A stretch of DNA of 64,000 nt. Origin: Tessaracoccus sp. GTDB lineage: Bacteria > Actinomycetota > Actinomycetes > Propionibacteriales > Propionibacteriaceae. Position numbers and translations under genes: made by a program. The stretch spans positions 248,001-312,000 of the forward strand of contig NZ_JADJNP010000001.1 in NCBI RefSeq assembly GCF_016714275.1, written 5' to 3'. The notes under the pieces are model-generated. The model worked only from the letters and a program-made list of their open reading frames with translations, ran no database searches and was not told where the DNA came from. Below are positions 24,425 through 32,629 of this stretch, in pieces; positions within the stretch are counted from its first letter, which is position 1; each line of letters opens with the position of its first letter.

Positions 24425-25300
24425 ATGACATCCCCAATTGGCGTACACGCCCTCGTCTTCACCGGCGACTTCGACACCGCCGGCATCGAGCAGTCAGCCC
24501 AACGCGCGGCGAAAGCAGGCTTCGACCTCATCGAATACCCCTTGATGGACCCGTTCACCTTCGACGCCGCCGCGGCCCGCCGCGCGGTGGAGGGCGAGGG
24601 GCTCCAGGTCTCGGCCAGCCTCGGCCTACCCATCGACGCCGACATCAGCAGCGACGACCCAGCCGTCGTCGCGGCAGGCGTCCGGCTCCTCGACACCGCG
24701 CTCGAGAAGACGGCAGAGATGGGGGGCACCGACCTCTGCGGCGTGCTCTACGGATCGATGCGCAAGCACCTGGCCCCATGCACGGCCACCGGCCGAGCGA
24801 ACAGCGCCGCAGCCATCGGCGAACTGGGCCGCAAGGCGGAGGGCCTCGGCGTCAGGATTGCGCTCGAGGTGGTCAACCGCTACGAGAGCAACATCCTGAA
24901 CACCGGCCGCCAGGCGCTTACCTACCTCGAAGAGGTCGGCACCGACTGGGTGAAGGTGCACCTCGACACGTACCACATGAACATCGAGGAGTCGGATCTC
25001 TTCCAGCCCTTCCTGGACACTGGGACCCAACTCGGCTACGTGCACATCGGCGAGAGCCACCGCGGCTACCTCGGCACGGGCTCCGTCGATTTCGAGAGCA
25101 CCTTCCGGGCGCTGGCCCGCATGGGCTACGACGGCCCGATCACGTTCGAGTCCTTCTCGTCCGCGGTCGTCTCCCCGACGCTCAGCAACACGCTCGGCAT
25201 CTGGCGAAACCTTTGGTCCGACGGTGACGACCTCGCGGCGCACGCGAACCGCTTCATCAGGGACCACATCCTCGCCGTGAAGACCATCGAGCTCCACTGA
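24425..25300 (+). CDS. TIM-barrel sugar epimerase, D-tagatose 3-epimerase-like
   Basis: A 291-residue xylose-isomerase-like (AP endonuclease 2) barrel. Metal-ligand segments of the ketose 3-epimerase group are visible: ALEVVNRYESNILNTGRQAL with Glu, VKVHLDTYHMNIEES with Asp and His, GYVHIGESHRGYLGTGSVDF with His and Arg, and Glu in DGPITFESFSSAVV. Such enzymes move the C3 hydroxyl of free ketoses. As the last gene of the rhamnose operon it might process L-rhamnulose or a related 6-deoxy ketose; this is inference. GAAAAGGA lies upstream of the ATG. A strong hairpin follows at 25308. Confidence 0.82.
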   Translation: MTSPIGVHALVFTGDFDTAGIEQSAQRAAKAGFDLIEYPLMDPFTFDAAAARRAVEGEGLQVSASLGLPIDADISSDDPAVVAAGVRLLDTALEKTAEMGGTDLCGVLYGSMRKHLAPCTATGRANSAAAIGELGRKAEGLGVRIALEVVNRYESNILNTGRQALTYLEEVGTDWVKVHLDTYHMNIEESDLFQPFLDTGTQLGYVHIGESHRGYLGTGSVDFESTFRALARMGYDGPITFESFSSAVVSPTLSNTLGIWRNLWSDGDDLAAHANRFIRDHILAVKTIELH

Positions 25301-25307
25301 GGACTGT

Positions 25308-25342
25308 AGTCCGGGCAGTCTGCTCGCCGAACTGCCCGGACT
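25308..25342. terminator. Bidirectional hairpin terminator
   Basis: AGTCCGGGCAGT and ACTGCCCGGACT form a perfect 12-bp stem around an 11-base loop. It lies between the stop of the epimerase gene and the stop of the convergent ABC permease. No long T-run follows, as is common in actinobacterial terminators. Confidence 0.8.
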
Positions 25343-25352
25343 GCAGGTGCTG

Positions 25353-27818
25353 CTATTCGGCCGCGAGCGCCTCGGTCGGGGTGGCGTTCGCGGCGCGGCG
25401 ACCGGGGAGGATCGACGCGAGGACCGCGGCCAGCAGGCACACGCCGATCAGGCTGCCGGTGTACACCGGGTCGAGCGAGAACCGCAGCTCCATGATGCCC
25501 TCGGGCATCGAGGCGATCGCCGCCTTGACGCCGAGCCAGCCGAAGAACGACCCCGCGATTAGGCCGATCGCCGTGCCGACGCCGACCATCGCGAGCGCCT
25601 CGACAAGCAGCATCACGCGCAGCCCCGCGCGCTGCATGCCGAGCGCGCGCAGCAGTGCCGACTCGCGCTGCCGCTCGATGACCGAGAGCCCCAGCGTGTT
25701 ACCGACGCCGACAAGCGCGATGACAACGGCGACGCCGAGGAGCGCGGTAAGCACGATCAGCATCACATTCATCACCTGCGTGAGCGCCGACGCCATCATC
25801 GCGCCCGACTGGTTGAGCGAGATCTCCGGATGCGCGGCAAGAACGGCGGTGACCTGGTTCAGCTGTGTCGACGACGTACGGTCGTGCAGCTTCAGCCATA
25901 CCTGCGTCACGCTCTGCTCGCCGGTCAGCTTCGCGAAGTCCGCCGCGGTGACAAGTCCGGTGGACCAGTCGATGCTGTCCGAGGTCTTGACCGTGAGCTC
26001 GATCGGGCCATCGCTACCCTGCAGGGTGATCTTCATGCCGGATTTCACCTCGCCGGAGAACCCAGCCGCGTCGGCGACCATGGAGGATCCGTTGCTGAGG
26101 AAGATCTCCCCGTCGGCGGGAACGCTGCGGTTGGGGCGCTCGACGCCGAGGTCCTCGTAGGCTGCTCCGGGCGCGATGACGGATGCGCCGTCGGCGCCCA
26201 CCGGCTTCGACTCGATCCCCGCTACGTTCTGAACGGCACCCAGGCCGCGCAGCTGATCGATGAGCGACGCGGGAATGACCTCGTGGCTGACGCCGACGAC
26301 GTCGATCGGGTACTCCTTCTCGATCGTCGCCATGCCCGACGACCGCGCCGTGGCCAGCGCTGCCTGCAGCGTCACGATCAGGCCGACGGCGAGCATCAGG
26401 GCGGTGGCCGTCGAGGCCGCGCGGCGCGGGTTGCGGGCGGAGTTCACGAACGCCATCCGCACCGTCGGCCCCGCAGCCCCGAACAGCTTGCCGAGCAGGC
26501 CCAACAGGGGGGCGACGTAGAGCGGCGCGGCGCCGAGCACCGCGATCGTGAGCGCGACGCCCGCGCCGATGGCCCAGGCAAGCGCCCAATCCCCGCCGCG
26601 GAGCGCGACGGTCGCGAGGAACACGCCACCGGCACCGAAGAGCCCGCAGACCACCGCACGGACGATGCCGGCGCGCTTGGCCTGGGCCTCCGTGGGAACG
26701 GACTGGAGCGCCTCGAGCGGCCGGACCCGGGACGCGGCGACCGCGGGGCCGAGCGAGGCGACCATCGTGACGAGCACGCCGACGAGCCAGGCGAGCGCGA
26801 GCTCCCAGGGCACGACGGTGAGGCCGAAGTAGTTGGAACCCGTCACGGCTCCCCCGCCCCAGGCAACGGCGAACCCAACGCCGAGGCCGAGCAGCGAGCC
26901 GACGGCGCCGATCAGGAACGACTCGACGACGATGCGGCCCCTGACCTGCGCCGGGCTGGCGCCGACGGCGCGCAGCAGCCCGAGTTGGCGGCGGCGCTGC
27001 GTGACGAGGATGGTGAACGTGTTGGCGATGGTGATGGCGCCGACGAGCAACGCGATGGCGCCGAACCCCTGGAGGAAGTACTTGAAGATGTCGACGTCGG
27101 CGGTCATGGCGGTGAGGGTCTCGGCGCGCGCCGCGTCCCCGGTCTCGACCGTGGCCTTCCAGCCGTCCTTCTTCAGCGCCTCCTCGATGGCGGGAATCGC
27201 GGCGGCGGGATCGCCGTCGACGGCCACGATGAAGCGGTCGGTGGTGAAGCCCTCGCCCGCGAAGGGGGCGACGTAGCCGACCGTCGTCCACAGCGTGTCC
27301 GGGTCGTCGGTCTCGCCGACGATCTTCCACGCGGGGCGGTCCGCCTCGACGGTGAGGGAGTCGCCGACAGCGGCCCCGAGCTTGGCGAGGGCACCGCGAG
27401 ACAGTGCCAACTCGTCGGGCTTCTCGGGGAGCCGGCCGGTGAGGACCTTCGACCACCGCAGCTCGGCGGGCGCCGTCTCGAAGAGGGAGATGGTCGCTGT
27501 CCTGTCGCCCTTGGTCAGCATGGCGACCCCGCCGGCGGGCTCACGCAGCGCGGCGGTGACCCCAGGAACGGTGCCGAGCACGTCGTCGACGGCGCCCAGC
27601 GGATCCGAGCCGTCCTCCGGCCACTCGTACTCGTCAATGGCGACCACCACGTCGGCCTTCGAGATCTGGAGAGCGTTCTGCTTGCCCAGCGCGCTCTGCT
27701 GCGAGTTCACGAACACCGAGATGGCGGCGACGAACCCGACGGAGATCGCGATGGCTACAAGGGTGGCGACGAAGCGGGTGGGATGCAGCCGCAGCTCGCT
27801 CAAGGCATGGCGCAGCAT
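25353..27818 (-). CDS. FtsX-like ABC transporter permease
   Basis: An 821-residue membrane protein of the MacB/LolC/FtsX kind. It starts with a membrane helix (HPTRFVATLVAIAISVGFVA), then a large extracytoplasmic MacB-like domain. A first FtsX block (FGAIALLVGAITIANTFTIL) and a second half with another periplasmic domain and FtsX block (LTALLGVAVVIALVGVGNTL) follow, ending LLAAVLASILPGRRAANATP. Its start overlaps the stop of the ATPase gene upstream by one codon position (ATGA). The pair resembles exporters of lipoproteins, peptides or lipids; substrate unknown. Confidence 0.88.
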   Translation of the reverse strand: MLRHALSELRLHPTRFVATLVAIAISVGFVAAISVFVNSQQSALGKQNALQISKADVVVAIDEYEWPEDGSDPLGAVDDVLGTVPGVTAALREPAGGVAMLTKGDRTATISLFETAPAELRWSKVLTGRLPEKPDELALSRGALAKLGAAVGDSLTVEADRPAWKIVGETDDPDTLWTTVGYVAPFAGEGFTTDRFIVAVDGDPAAAIPAIEEALKKDGWKATVETGDAARAETLTAMTADVDIFKYFLQGFGAIALLVGAITIANTFTILVTQRRRQLGLLRAVGASPAQVRGRIVVESFLIGAVGSLLGLGVGFAVAWGGGAVTGSNYFGLTVVPWELALAWLVGVLVTMVASLGPAVAASRVRPLEALQSVPTEAQAKRAGIVRAVVCGLFGAGGVFLATVALRGGDWALAWAIGAGVALTIAVLGAAPLYVAPLLGLLGKLFGAAGPTVRMAFVNSARNPRRAASTATALMLAVGLIVTLQAALATARSSGMATIEKEYPIDVVGVSHEVIPASLIDQLRGLGAVQNVAGIESKPVGADGASVIAPGAAYEDLGVERPNRSVPADGEIFLSNGSSMVADAAGFSGEVKSGMKITLQGSDGPIELTVKTSDSIDWSTGLVTAADFAKLTGEQSVTQVWLKLHDRTSSTQLNQVTAVLAAHPEISLNQSGAMMASALTQVMNVMLIVLTALLGVAVVIALVGVGNTLGLSVIERQRESALLRALGMQRAGLRVMLLVEALAMVGVGTAIGLIAGSFFGWLGVKAAIASMPEGIMELRFSLDPVYTGSLIGVCLLAAVLASILPGRRAANATPTEALAAE

Positions 27819-28558
27819 CAGCCCATCACCCCGAGCTGGACCGCGAGGGCCTCGGCGGACGGGTTGGCGATGTCGTCGACGATGCGGCCGTCGAGCAGCA
27901 TGAGGGCACGGTCCGCATAGCCGGCGGCGCGCGGGTCGTGCGTGACCATGATGATGGTCTGGCCCTGTTCGCGGGCGCAGGCCTGGAGGTACTCGAGCAG
28001 CGCGGTTCCCGTGCGCTGGTCGAGGGCGCCGGTGGGCTCGTCGGCGAAGATCACCTCCGGGCGCGCCATGAGGGCGCGGGCGACGGCGACGCGCTGCTGC
28101 TGGCCGCCGGACAGTTGGCTGGGGCGGTGCGTCAGGCGGTCGGCGAGGCCCAGCGAGGAGACGACGGAGCCGAGGAACTGCCGATCGATCTTGCTCCCGG
28201 CCAGCTCAAGGGGCAGGACGATGTTCTGCTCGGCGGTGAGCGTCGGAAGCAGGTTGAAGGACTGGAACACGAAGCCGACCTTGTCGCGGCGCACTCGGGT
28301 GACGTCGCGCTCCGACATCGTCGCGATGTTGTCGGTGCCGACGTACACCGCCCCCTTCGTCGGCCGGTCGAGGCCGGCCATGCAGTGCATCAGCGTCGAC
28401 TTGCCCGAGCCGGACGGCCCCATGATGGCGGTGAAGCTGCCGCGCGCGATGGCGACGCTCACGTTGTCGACGGCAACGACGGGCTGTTCCCCGCTGCCGA
28501 ACACCTTTGTCAGGTTCTGCGTGCCGCAGGCGGGCACCTGGTCGATGGGCTGAGTCAC
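27818..28558 (-). CDS. ABC transporter ATP-binding protein, LolD/MacB type
   Basis: A 246-residue ATPase. Walker A is MGPSGSGKSTLMHCMAGLDR near residue 47, the Q-loop is in VGFVFQSFNLLPTLTAEQNI, the signature is LSGGQQQRVAVARALMARPE, Walker B is VIFADEPTGALDQ, and the switch His is in IIMVTHDPRAAGYADR. Subfamily features match the LolD/MacB/FtsE group that works with FtsX-like permeases. Start is GTG at 28558 with GGAGAAT upstream. It forms a two-gene operon with the permease that follows it. Confidence 0.92.
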   Translation of the reverse strand: MTQPIDQVPACGTQNLTKVFGSGEQPVVAVDNVSVAIARGSFTAIMGPSGSGKSTLMHCMAGLDRPTKGAVYVGTDNIATMSERDVTRVRRDKVGFVFQSFNLLPTLTAEQNIVLPLELAGSKIDRQFLGSVVSSLGLADRLTHRPSQLSGGQQQRVAVARALMARPEVIFADEPTGALDQRTGTALLEYLQACAREQGQTIIMVTHDPRAAGYADRALMLLDGRIVDDIANPSAEALAVQLGVMG

Positions 28559-28813
28559 GTGATTCTCCGGTTTGTCGTGTCGTGCCAGCCCAGGCTATTG
28601 CGCCTGCTGTTGCCCCGACATCCACCGAACGTCTCCCCCTCGCGGATGCGCGTGGCACCTTGGTCGGACCCGACCCCGACCGGAGGCCTTAGCCTCGATC
28701 CACCGATCCGCGCCTACTACGCGACCCCATCCAGGCACACCGGCTTCGCCCTGACCGCTCAACAGACGTATCCGGTATGCCTTCGCGTCCAGCGCTTGCC
28801 ACCGCACCCGTCT

Positions 28814-28834
28814 GGTGCCGCTCGCTACGGCACC
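28814..28834 (-). terminator. Hairpin after the HAD gene; rest of 28559-28857 has no gene
   Basis: GGTGCCG and CGGCACC form a perfect 7-bp stem around seven bases, 24 bases beyond the HAD stop. Around it, AGCCTCGATCC (28691-28701) and GGATCGAGGCT (28842-28852) are an exact 11-base inverted pair 140 bases apart. I see no convincing gene in the 299 bases between the ABC and HAD genes; it must hold the ABC operon promoter. Confidence 0.45.
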
Positions 28835-28857
28835 CACCGGCGGATCGAGGCTCAGCC

Positions 28858-29616
28858 TCAGTCCAGGAGAGCGTCGACCAGCTCGTGCAGGTGATCGACG
28901 ACGCGGTGGACGGAGGCGAGGACCTCCGGCGGCGAGTAAGAGAAGGCCGTCGCGTGATCGGCGACGACGTGCATGGGAATGTCGTTCCACGAGTCGCCGA
29001 TCGTGTAGAGCACGTCGCCGTCGCGCGGGTCCAGCTCCATGAAACGGCGCACGCCGCTACCCTTCGAGGCGCCGAGCGGCACTATGTCGAGGAAGCCGAG
29101 GTTGGGTGCGAGATCGGCCCGTCCGGCGATCAGTTCGCGGAGCAGCGGCTCAAGGCGGGCGCGGTCGGCGTCGTCGGGCACGTAGGTCGGGAGACCCACG
29201 ATCTGCTTGCCGGGAACATCCTCCAGCAGCACGGGAACGGACGGGATGTGCAGGGCCGATGTGTCGTGGACGTTGTCGATGACTCGCCAGTCGCCCTCGA
29301 GATCCGTGACATAGGAACGGACCGGCTCGTCGCGCAGCAACTCATACACCTCCGCGAAGAGGCTCTGGTCCAGCAGCGTGGACCAGCGCGGGCGGAACGC
29401 GGAGTCGGTGATGGCGCCACCGGTGAAGGCGACCGCGCCGTCTACCTCGATCCCCGAGTTCCCCCACGCCGCGCGGATGGCGGCGATGGAGCGACCTGTC
29501 GAGATGATGGCGCGGTTGCCTGCGGCCCGCCAGCGGTTGATGGCCGCGGCGTTCTCCGGAGAGATCTGCTGGTCGAAGACGATCGTGCCGTCGAGATCAA
29601 ATGCGAGTGTCGCCAT
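28858..29616 (-). CDS. HAD-superfamily (Cof-like) phosphatase
   Basis: A 252-residue hydrolase. Motif I TLAFDLDGTIVFDQQI gives the nucleophile Asp, motif II is IISTGRS, the Lys is in LGASKGSGVRRFM, and motif IV is TIGDSWNDIPMHVVADHA. A type IIB cap lies between motifs II and III, as in sugar-phosphate phosphatases of the Cof group. The ATG at 29616 has GAGGAG seven bases upstream; a 14-codon longer reading has no good site. The substrate is not predictable; neighbours (ABC exporter, prs) do not suggest one. Confidence 0.88.
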   Translation of the reverse strand: MATLAFDLDGTIVFDQQISPENAAAINRWRAAGNRAIISTGRSIAAIRAAWGNSGIEVDGAVAFTGGAITDSAFRPRWSTLLDQSLFAEVYELLRDEPVRSYVTDLEGDWRVIDNVHDTSALHIPSVPVLLEDVPGKQIVGLPTYVPDDADRARLEPLLRELIAGRADLAPNLGFLDIVPLGASKGSGVRRFMELDPRDGDVLYTIGDSWNDIPMHVVADHATAFSYSPPEVLASVHRVVDHLHELVDALLD

Positions 29617-29669
29617 AGGGCCGCTCCTCGTTGTCGTGTGTGTGTGTAAAGGAAGCACTGATCAATCGG

Positions 29670-29685
29670 GCGCCGGCTACGGCGC
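29670..29685 (-). terminator. Hairpin downstream of prs
   Basis: GCGCCG and CGGCGC make a 6-bp stem around four bases, 45 bases after the prs stop. A second small hairpin, CAGATCG-AG-CGATCTG, lies at 29688-29703. Together they could end the glmU-prs transcript before the HAD gene. Confidence 0.4.
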
Positions 29686-29729
29686 ACCAGATCGAGCGAT
29701 CTGAACTCTCAATATCTTCGGCGTTATGG

Positions 29730-30704
29730 CTAAGCCTGGCCGTTGAACAAGGATGTCACCGAACCGTCGAGGAACACCGCATTGATCGCCTTGGCGATGA
29801 GCGGCGCGATCGAGAGCACCGTCAGGTTGTTGATCGGCTCGGGCGTGCGAATGGGCAAGGTGTTGGTGACGATGATCTCCTCGATGCCCGACTGATTCAG
29901 CCTCTGCGCGGCCGGTCCGGAGAAGACGGGGTGCGTCGCCGCGCAGATGACAGCCTTCGCGCCGTGCTCGCGCAGGGCGTGCGCAGCCTGCGCGATGGTG
30001 CCCGCGGTGTCGATCATGTCGTCGACGAGCACGCAGACACGGTCCCTGACCTCACCGACGACCTCGTGCACGGCCACGGTGTTGGCGACGTTGGGGTCGC
30101 GGCGCTTGTGGATGATCGCCAGCGGGCAGCCGAGCTTGTCCGTCCACATGTCGGCGAGGCGGACGCGGCCGGCGTCGGGCGACACGATCGTCATCTCGGA
30201 GGTGTCGTACTTCTCCTTGACGTACTCGGCCAGCGGCGGGAGGCCCCACAGGTGGTCGACGGGGCCGTCGAAGAAGCCCTGGATCTGCGAGGCATGCAGG
30301 TCGACCGACATGATGCGGTCCGCGCCCGCCGCCTTGTAGAGGTCGGCGACGAGGCGGGCGGAGATGGGCTCGCGGCCGAGGTGCTTCTTGTCCTGGCGCG
30401 CGTAGGGGTAGAACGGGGCGACGACAGTGATCCGCTTGGCGGAGGCGCGCTTCAACGCGTCCACCATGATCAGCTGCTCCATGATCCACTCGTTGACCGG
30501 CGACGTGTGGGACTGGATGACGAACGCGTCGCAGCCGCGCACCGACTCCTCGAAGCGGACGTAGATCTCCGAGTTCGCGTAGGTGAGCGCGCGCGTCGGG
30601 ACCAGCTCGGTCTCCATGATCCGTGCCACCTCCTGAGCCAGCTCCGGGTACGCGCGCCCGCTGAACAGCATCAGGTGCTTGTCGTTCTTGGCGATGTGGG
30701 ACAT
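29730..30704 (-). CDS. prs: Ribose-phosphate pyrophosphokinase
   Basis: A 324-residue enzyme making PRPP from ribose 5-phosphate and ATP. Signatures: FYPYARQDKKHLGREPISAR flexible loop, SVDLHASQIQGFFDGPVDHL metal site, IIHKRRD, and the PRPP loop VLVDDMIDTAGTI. Length is normal. The ATG at 30704 lies seven bases after the glmU stop, so glmU-prs is an operon. In other actinobacteria rplY and pth come next; here they are displaced by about 15 kb. Confidence 0.96.
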   Translation of the reverse strand: MSHIAKNDKHLMLFSGRAYPELAQEVARIMETELVPTRALTYANSEIYVRFEESVRGCDAFVIQSHTSPVNEWIMEQLIMVDALKRASAKRITVVAPFYPYARQDKKHLGREPISARLVADLYKAAGADRIMSVDLHASQIQGFFDGPVDHLWGLPPLAEYVKEKYDTSEMTIVSPDAGRVRLADMWTDKLGCPLAIIHKRRDPNVANTVAVHEVVGEVRDRVCVLVDDMIDTAGTIAQAAHALREHGAKAVICAATHPVFSGPAAQRLNQSGIEEIIVTNTLPIRTPEPINNLTVLSIAPLIAKAINAVFLDGSVTSLFNGQA

Positions 30705-30711
30705 GGGTGTG

Positions 30712-32187
30712 TCAGGCCTTCTTCTGTCGGGACTCGGCCACCGCGGGGTGGATCGTGCCGTCGCTCTCGGCGGCGGCCGCCGCCCATTTGGAGCCGGGGC
30801 GGCGGTTCGGGACGTACCCCTCGACGTTGCGCTGCTTGCCGCGGGCGACCCCGAGGGCTCCCGCGGGGACGTCGCCGGTGATGGTCGAGCCGGCCGCGAC
30901 GATGGCGCCTGCCCCGATGTCGACGGGGCTGACGAGGACCGAGTTGGACCCGACGAACGCGTTCCTGCCCACATGCGACGTGGACTTGTTGACGCCGTCG
31001 TAGTTGGCGAAGATCGTGCCCGCGCCGATGTTGGCGCCCTCGTCGACGAACGCGTCGCCGCAGTAGGCCAGGTGCGGGACCTTCGCGCCGTCGGCGATCT
31101 GCGCGTTCTTCGTCTCGACGAACGCGCCGATCTTCCCCTTCTTGCCGAGGATCGTGCCGGGGCGGAGATAGGAGAAGGGGCCGACCTGCGCACCCTCCCC
31201 GATGACGGCGAACGATCCGTGCGTGCGGATGACCTCCGCGCCCGCACCGACCTCGACGTCCATGAGCGTGGTGTCGGGGCCAATGATCGCACCCTCGCCG
31301 ACGCTGGTGGCGCCCTGCAGGATGACGCCTGGATGAAGGAGGACGTCGGGCGCGAGGTCGACGTCGACGTCGATCCACGTGGTGTTCGGGTCGACCATGC
31401 TGACGCCCTTCAACATCCACGCGTCGCGGATGCGGCGGTTCATCTCTGCATTCATGCGCGCGAGTTGGACGCGGTCGTTGACGCCCTCGGTCTGCCAGAC
31501 GTCGTCGATCAGGTGCGCGCCGACCCGGCGCGCCTGGCTGTGCGCGTAGTGCAGGACGTCGGTGAGGTACTGCTCGCCCTGCGCGTTGTCTGTTGTCAGC
31601 GACGCAAGGCCCTCGCGCAGCGTGACGGCGTCGAAGACGTAGATGCCGGAGTTGATCTCGCGGATGGCCCGCTGCTGGTCGTCGGCGTCCTTGTGCTCGA
31701 CGATGCCGATGACGGCCTCGCCTTCGCGGAGGACGCGGCCGTACCCCGTCGGGTCCTCGACCTCTGCGGTCAGGACGGTGGCCGAGTTGTGATGCGCGCG
31801 GTGCACCGCGACGAGCTGGCGGAGCGTGTCTCCGGTGAGCATGGGCACGTCGGCGTAGGTGACGACGACGTCGCCGTCGAGCTCGCCGAGGCCGGCGAGG
31901 CCGCAGCCGACGGCGTGACCGGTGCCGAGCTGCTCGTCCTGCACGGCGGTGGTGACCGACGCCGACAGCTTCTCCAGGTGCTCCTCGACCTGCTCGCGCA
32001 GGTGCCCGACGACGACAACAAGGTGCTCGGGGTCGAGGGCAGCCGCGGACGACACCGCGAAGCTGAGCATGGACTTGCCCGCCACCTCGTGGAGGAGCTT
32101 GGACTTCGTGGACTTCATGCGGGTCCCGCCGCCTGCGGCGAGGACCACAACAGCGGCTACGGGCGAAAGCTCGCTCTCGGTGGACAC
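30712..32187 (-). CDS. glmU: Bifunctional UDP-GlcNAc pyrophosphorylase / glucosamine-1-phosphate acetyltransferase
   Basis: A 491-residue enzyme for the last two steps to UDP-GlcNAc, the peptidoglycan precursor. N-terminal uridylyltransferase: VVVLAAGGGTRMKSTKSKLL, GTGHAVGCGL and VTYADVPMLTGDTL. From about residue 255 a left-handed beta-helix of hexapeptide repeats follows (DVLLHPGVILQGATSVGEGA, IGAFVETKNAQIADGAKVPH), with the CoA site near VARGKQRNVEGYV. GTG at 32187 follows AAGGAGGAG, clearly better than the longer reading. A conserved glmU-prs pair. Confidence 0.95.
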   Translation of the reverse strand: MSTESELSPVAAVVVLAAGGGTRMKSTKSKLLHEVAGKSMLSFAVSSAAALDPEHLVVVVGHLREQVEEHLEKLSASVTTAVQDEQLGTGHAVGCGLAGLGELDGDVVVTYADVPMLTGDTLRQLVAVHRAHHNSATVLTAEVEDPTGYGRVLREGEAVIGIVEHKDADDQQRAIREINSGIYVFDAVTLREGLASLTTDNAQGEQYLTDVLHYAHSQARRVGAHLIDDVWQTEGVNDRVQLARMNAEMNRRIRDAWMLKGVSMVDPNTTWIDVDVDLAPDVLLHPGVILQGATSVGEGAIIGPDTTLMDVEVGAGAEVIRTHGSFAVIGEGAQVGPFSYLRPGTILGKKGKIGAFVETKNAQIADGAKVPHLAYCGDAFVDEGANIGAGTIFANYDGVNKSTSHVGRNAFVGSNSVLVSPVDIGAGAIVAAGSTITGDVPAGALGVARGKQRNVEGYVPNRRPGSKWAAAAAESDGTIHPAVAESRQKKA

Positions 32188-32298
32188 GGCTCCTCCTTGT
32201 TTGGTTGGCCGACGAACCGCCACGCGGCCGTCGCCTGACGCGAGGTCGCGGGGTGAACGGGCATCATCCTAGTACCTCGCGGGCTGCCGAAAATCCGT

Positions 32299-32541
32299 TT
32301 ACCGGTCACGCTGGGTTGCGGGCGGAATATCCTCCAGCAACACCGCGGGGGCGACGCCGAGAGCATCGGCGAGGCGACAGAGGTTGTCGAAAGCGACGTT
32401 GCGCTCGCCCCGCTCTATGCCTCCGACGTACGTCCGATCCATGCCCGCCGCGTGGGCCAACCCTTCCTGGCTGAGCCCCTTCTTCTTGCGCAGGGCGCGC
32501 ACCGTCGAGCCGAGGGCAAGGCGACGAGGCGAGACGGACAC
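32299..32541 (-). CDS. XRE-family helix-turn-helix regulator
   Basis: An 80-residue single-domain DNA-binding protein. The helix-turn-helix is GSTVRALRKKKGLSQEGLAH followed by AAGMDRTYVGGIERGERNVA, ending with a short tail. I place the start at GTG 32541; reading back to an ATG at 32631 would overlap the divergent gene's own start codon. It is divergent from the DUF4190/DUF5067 gene. Direct repeats lie in the shared 88-base promoter region, so it probably regulates itself and that neighbour. Confidence 0.75.
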   Translation of the reverse strand: MSVSPRRLALGSTVRALRKKKGLSQEGLAHAAGMDRTYVGGIERGERNVAFDNLCRLADALGVAPAVLLEDIPPATQRDR

Positions 32542-32566
32542 CCAGTCACAATTTCGGCTCCGCTGC

Positions 32567-32589
32567 CTATAAGTCGACGGACTATAAGT
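32567..32589. promoter_or_regulatory. Direct repeats in a divergent promoter, likely XRE operators
   Basis: CTATAAGT occurs twice, at 32567-32574 and 32582-32589, 15 bases apart, in the AT-richer gap between the XRE regulator and the DUF5067 gene. The TATAAG core could also serve as a -10 box for the plus-strand gene. Binding of the XRE protein is inference from position. Confidence 0.45.
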
Positions 32590-32629
32590 ATCATTACTGA
32601 CATCCGTCCTACCCAAGGAGAGAAACGAC

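Noticed and set aside
28595..28990. Minus-strand open frame in the gap between the ABC and HAD genes
   Set aside because: Arg/Gly-rich product, no ribosome-binding site, and it overlaps the 3' end of the HAD gene.
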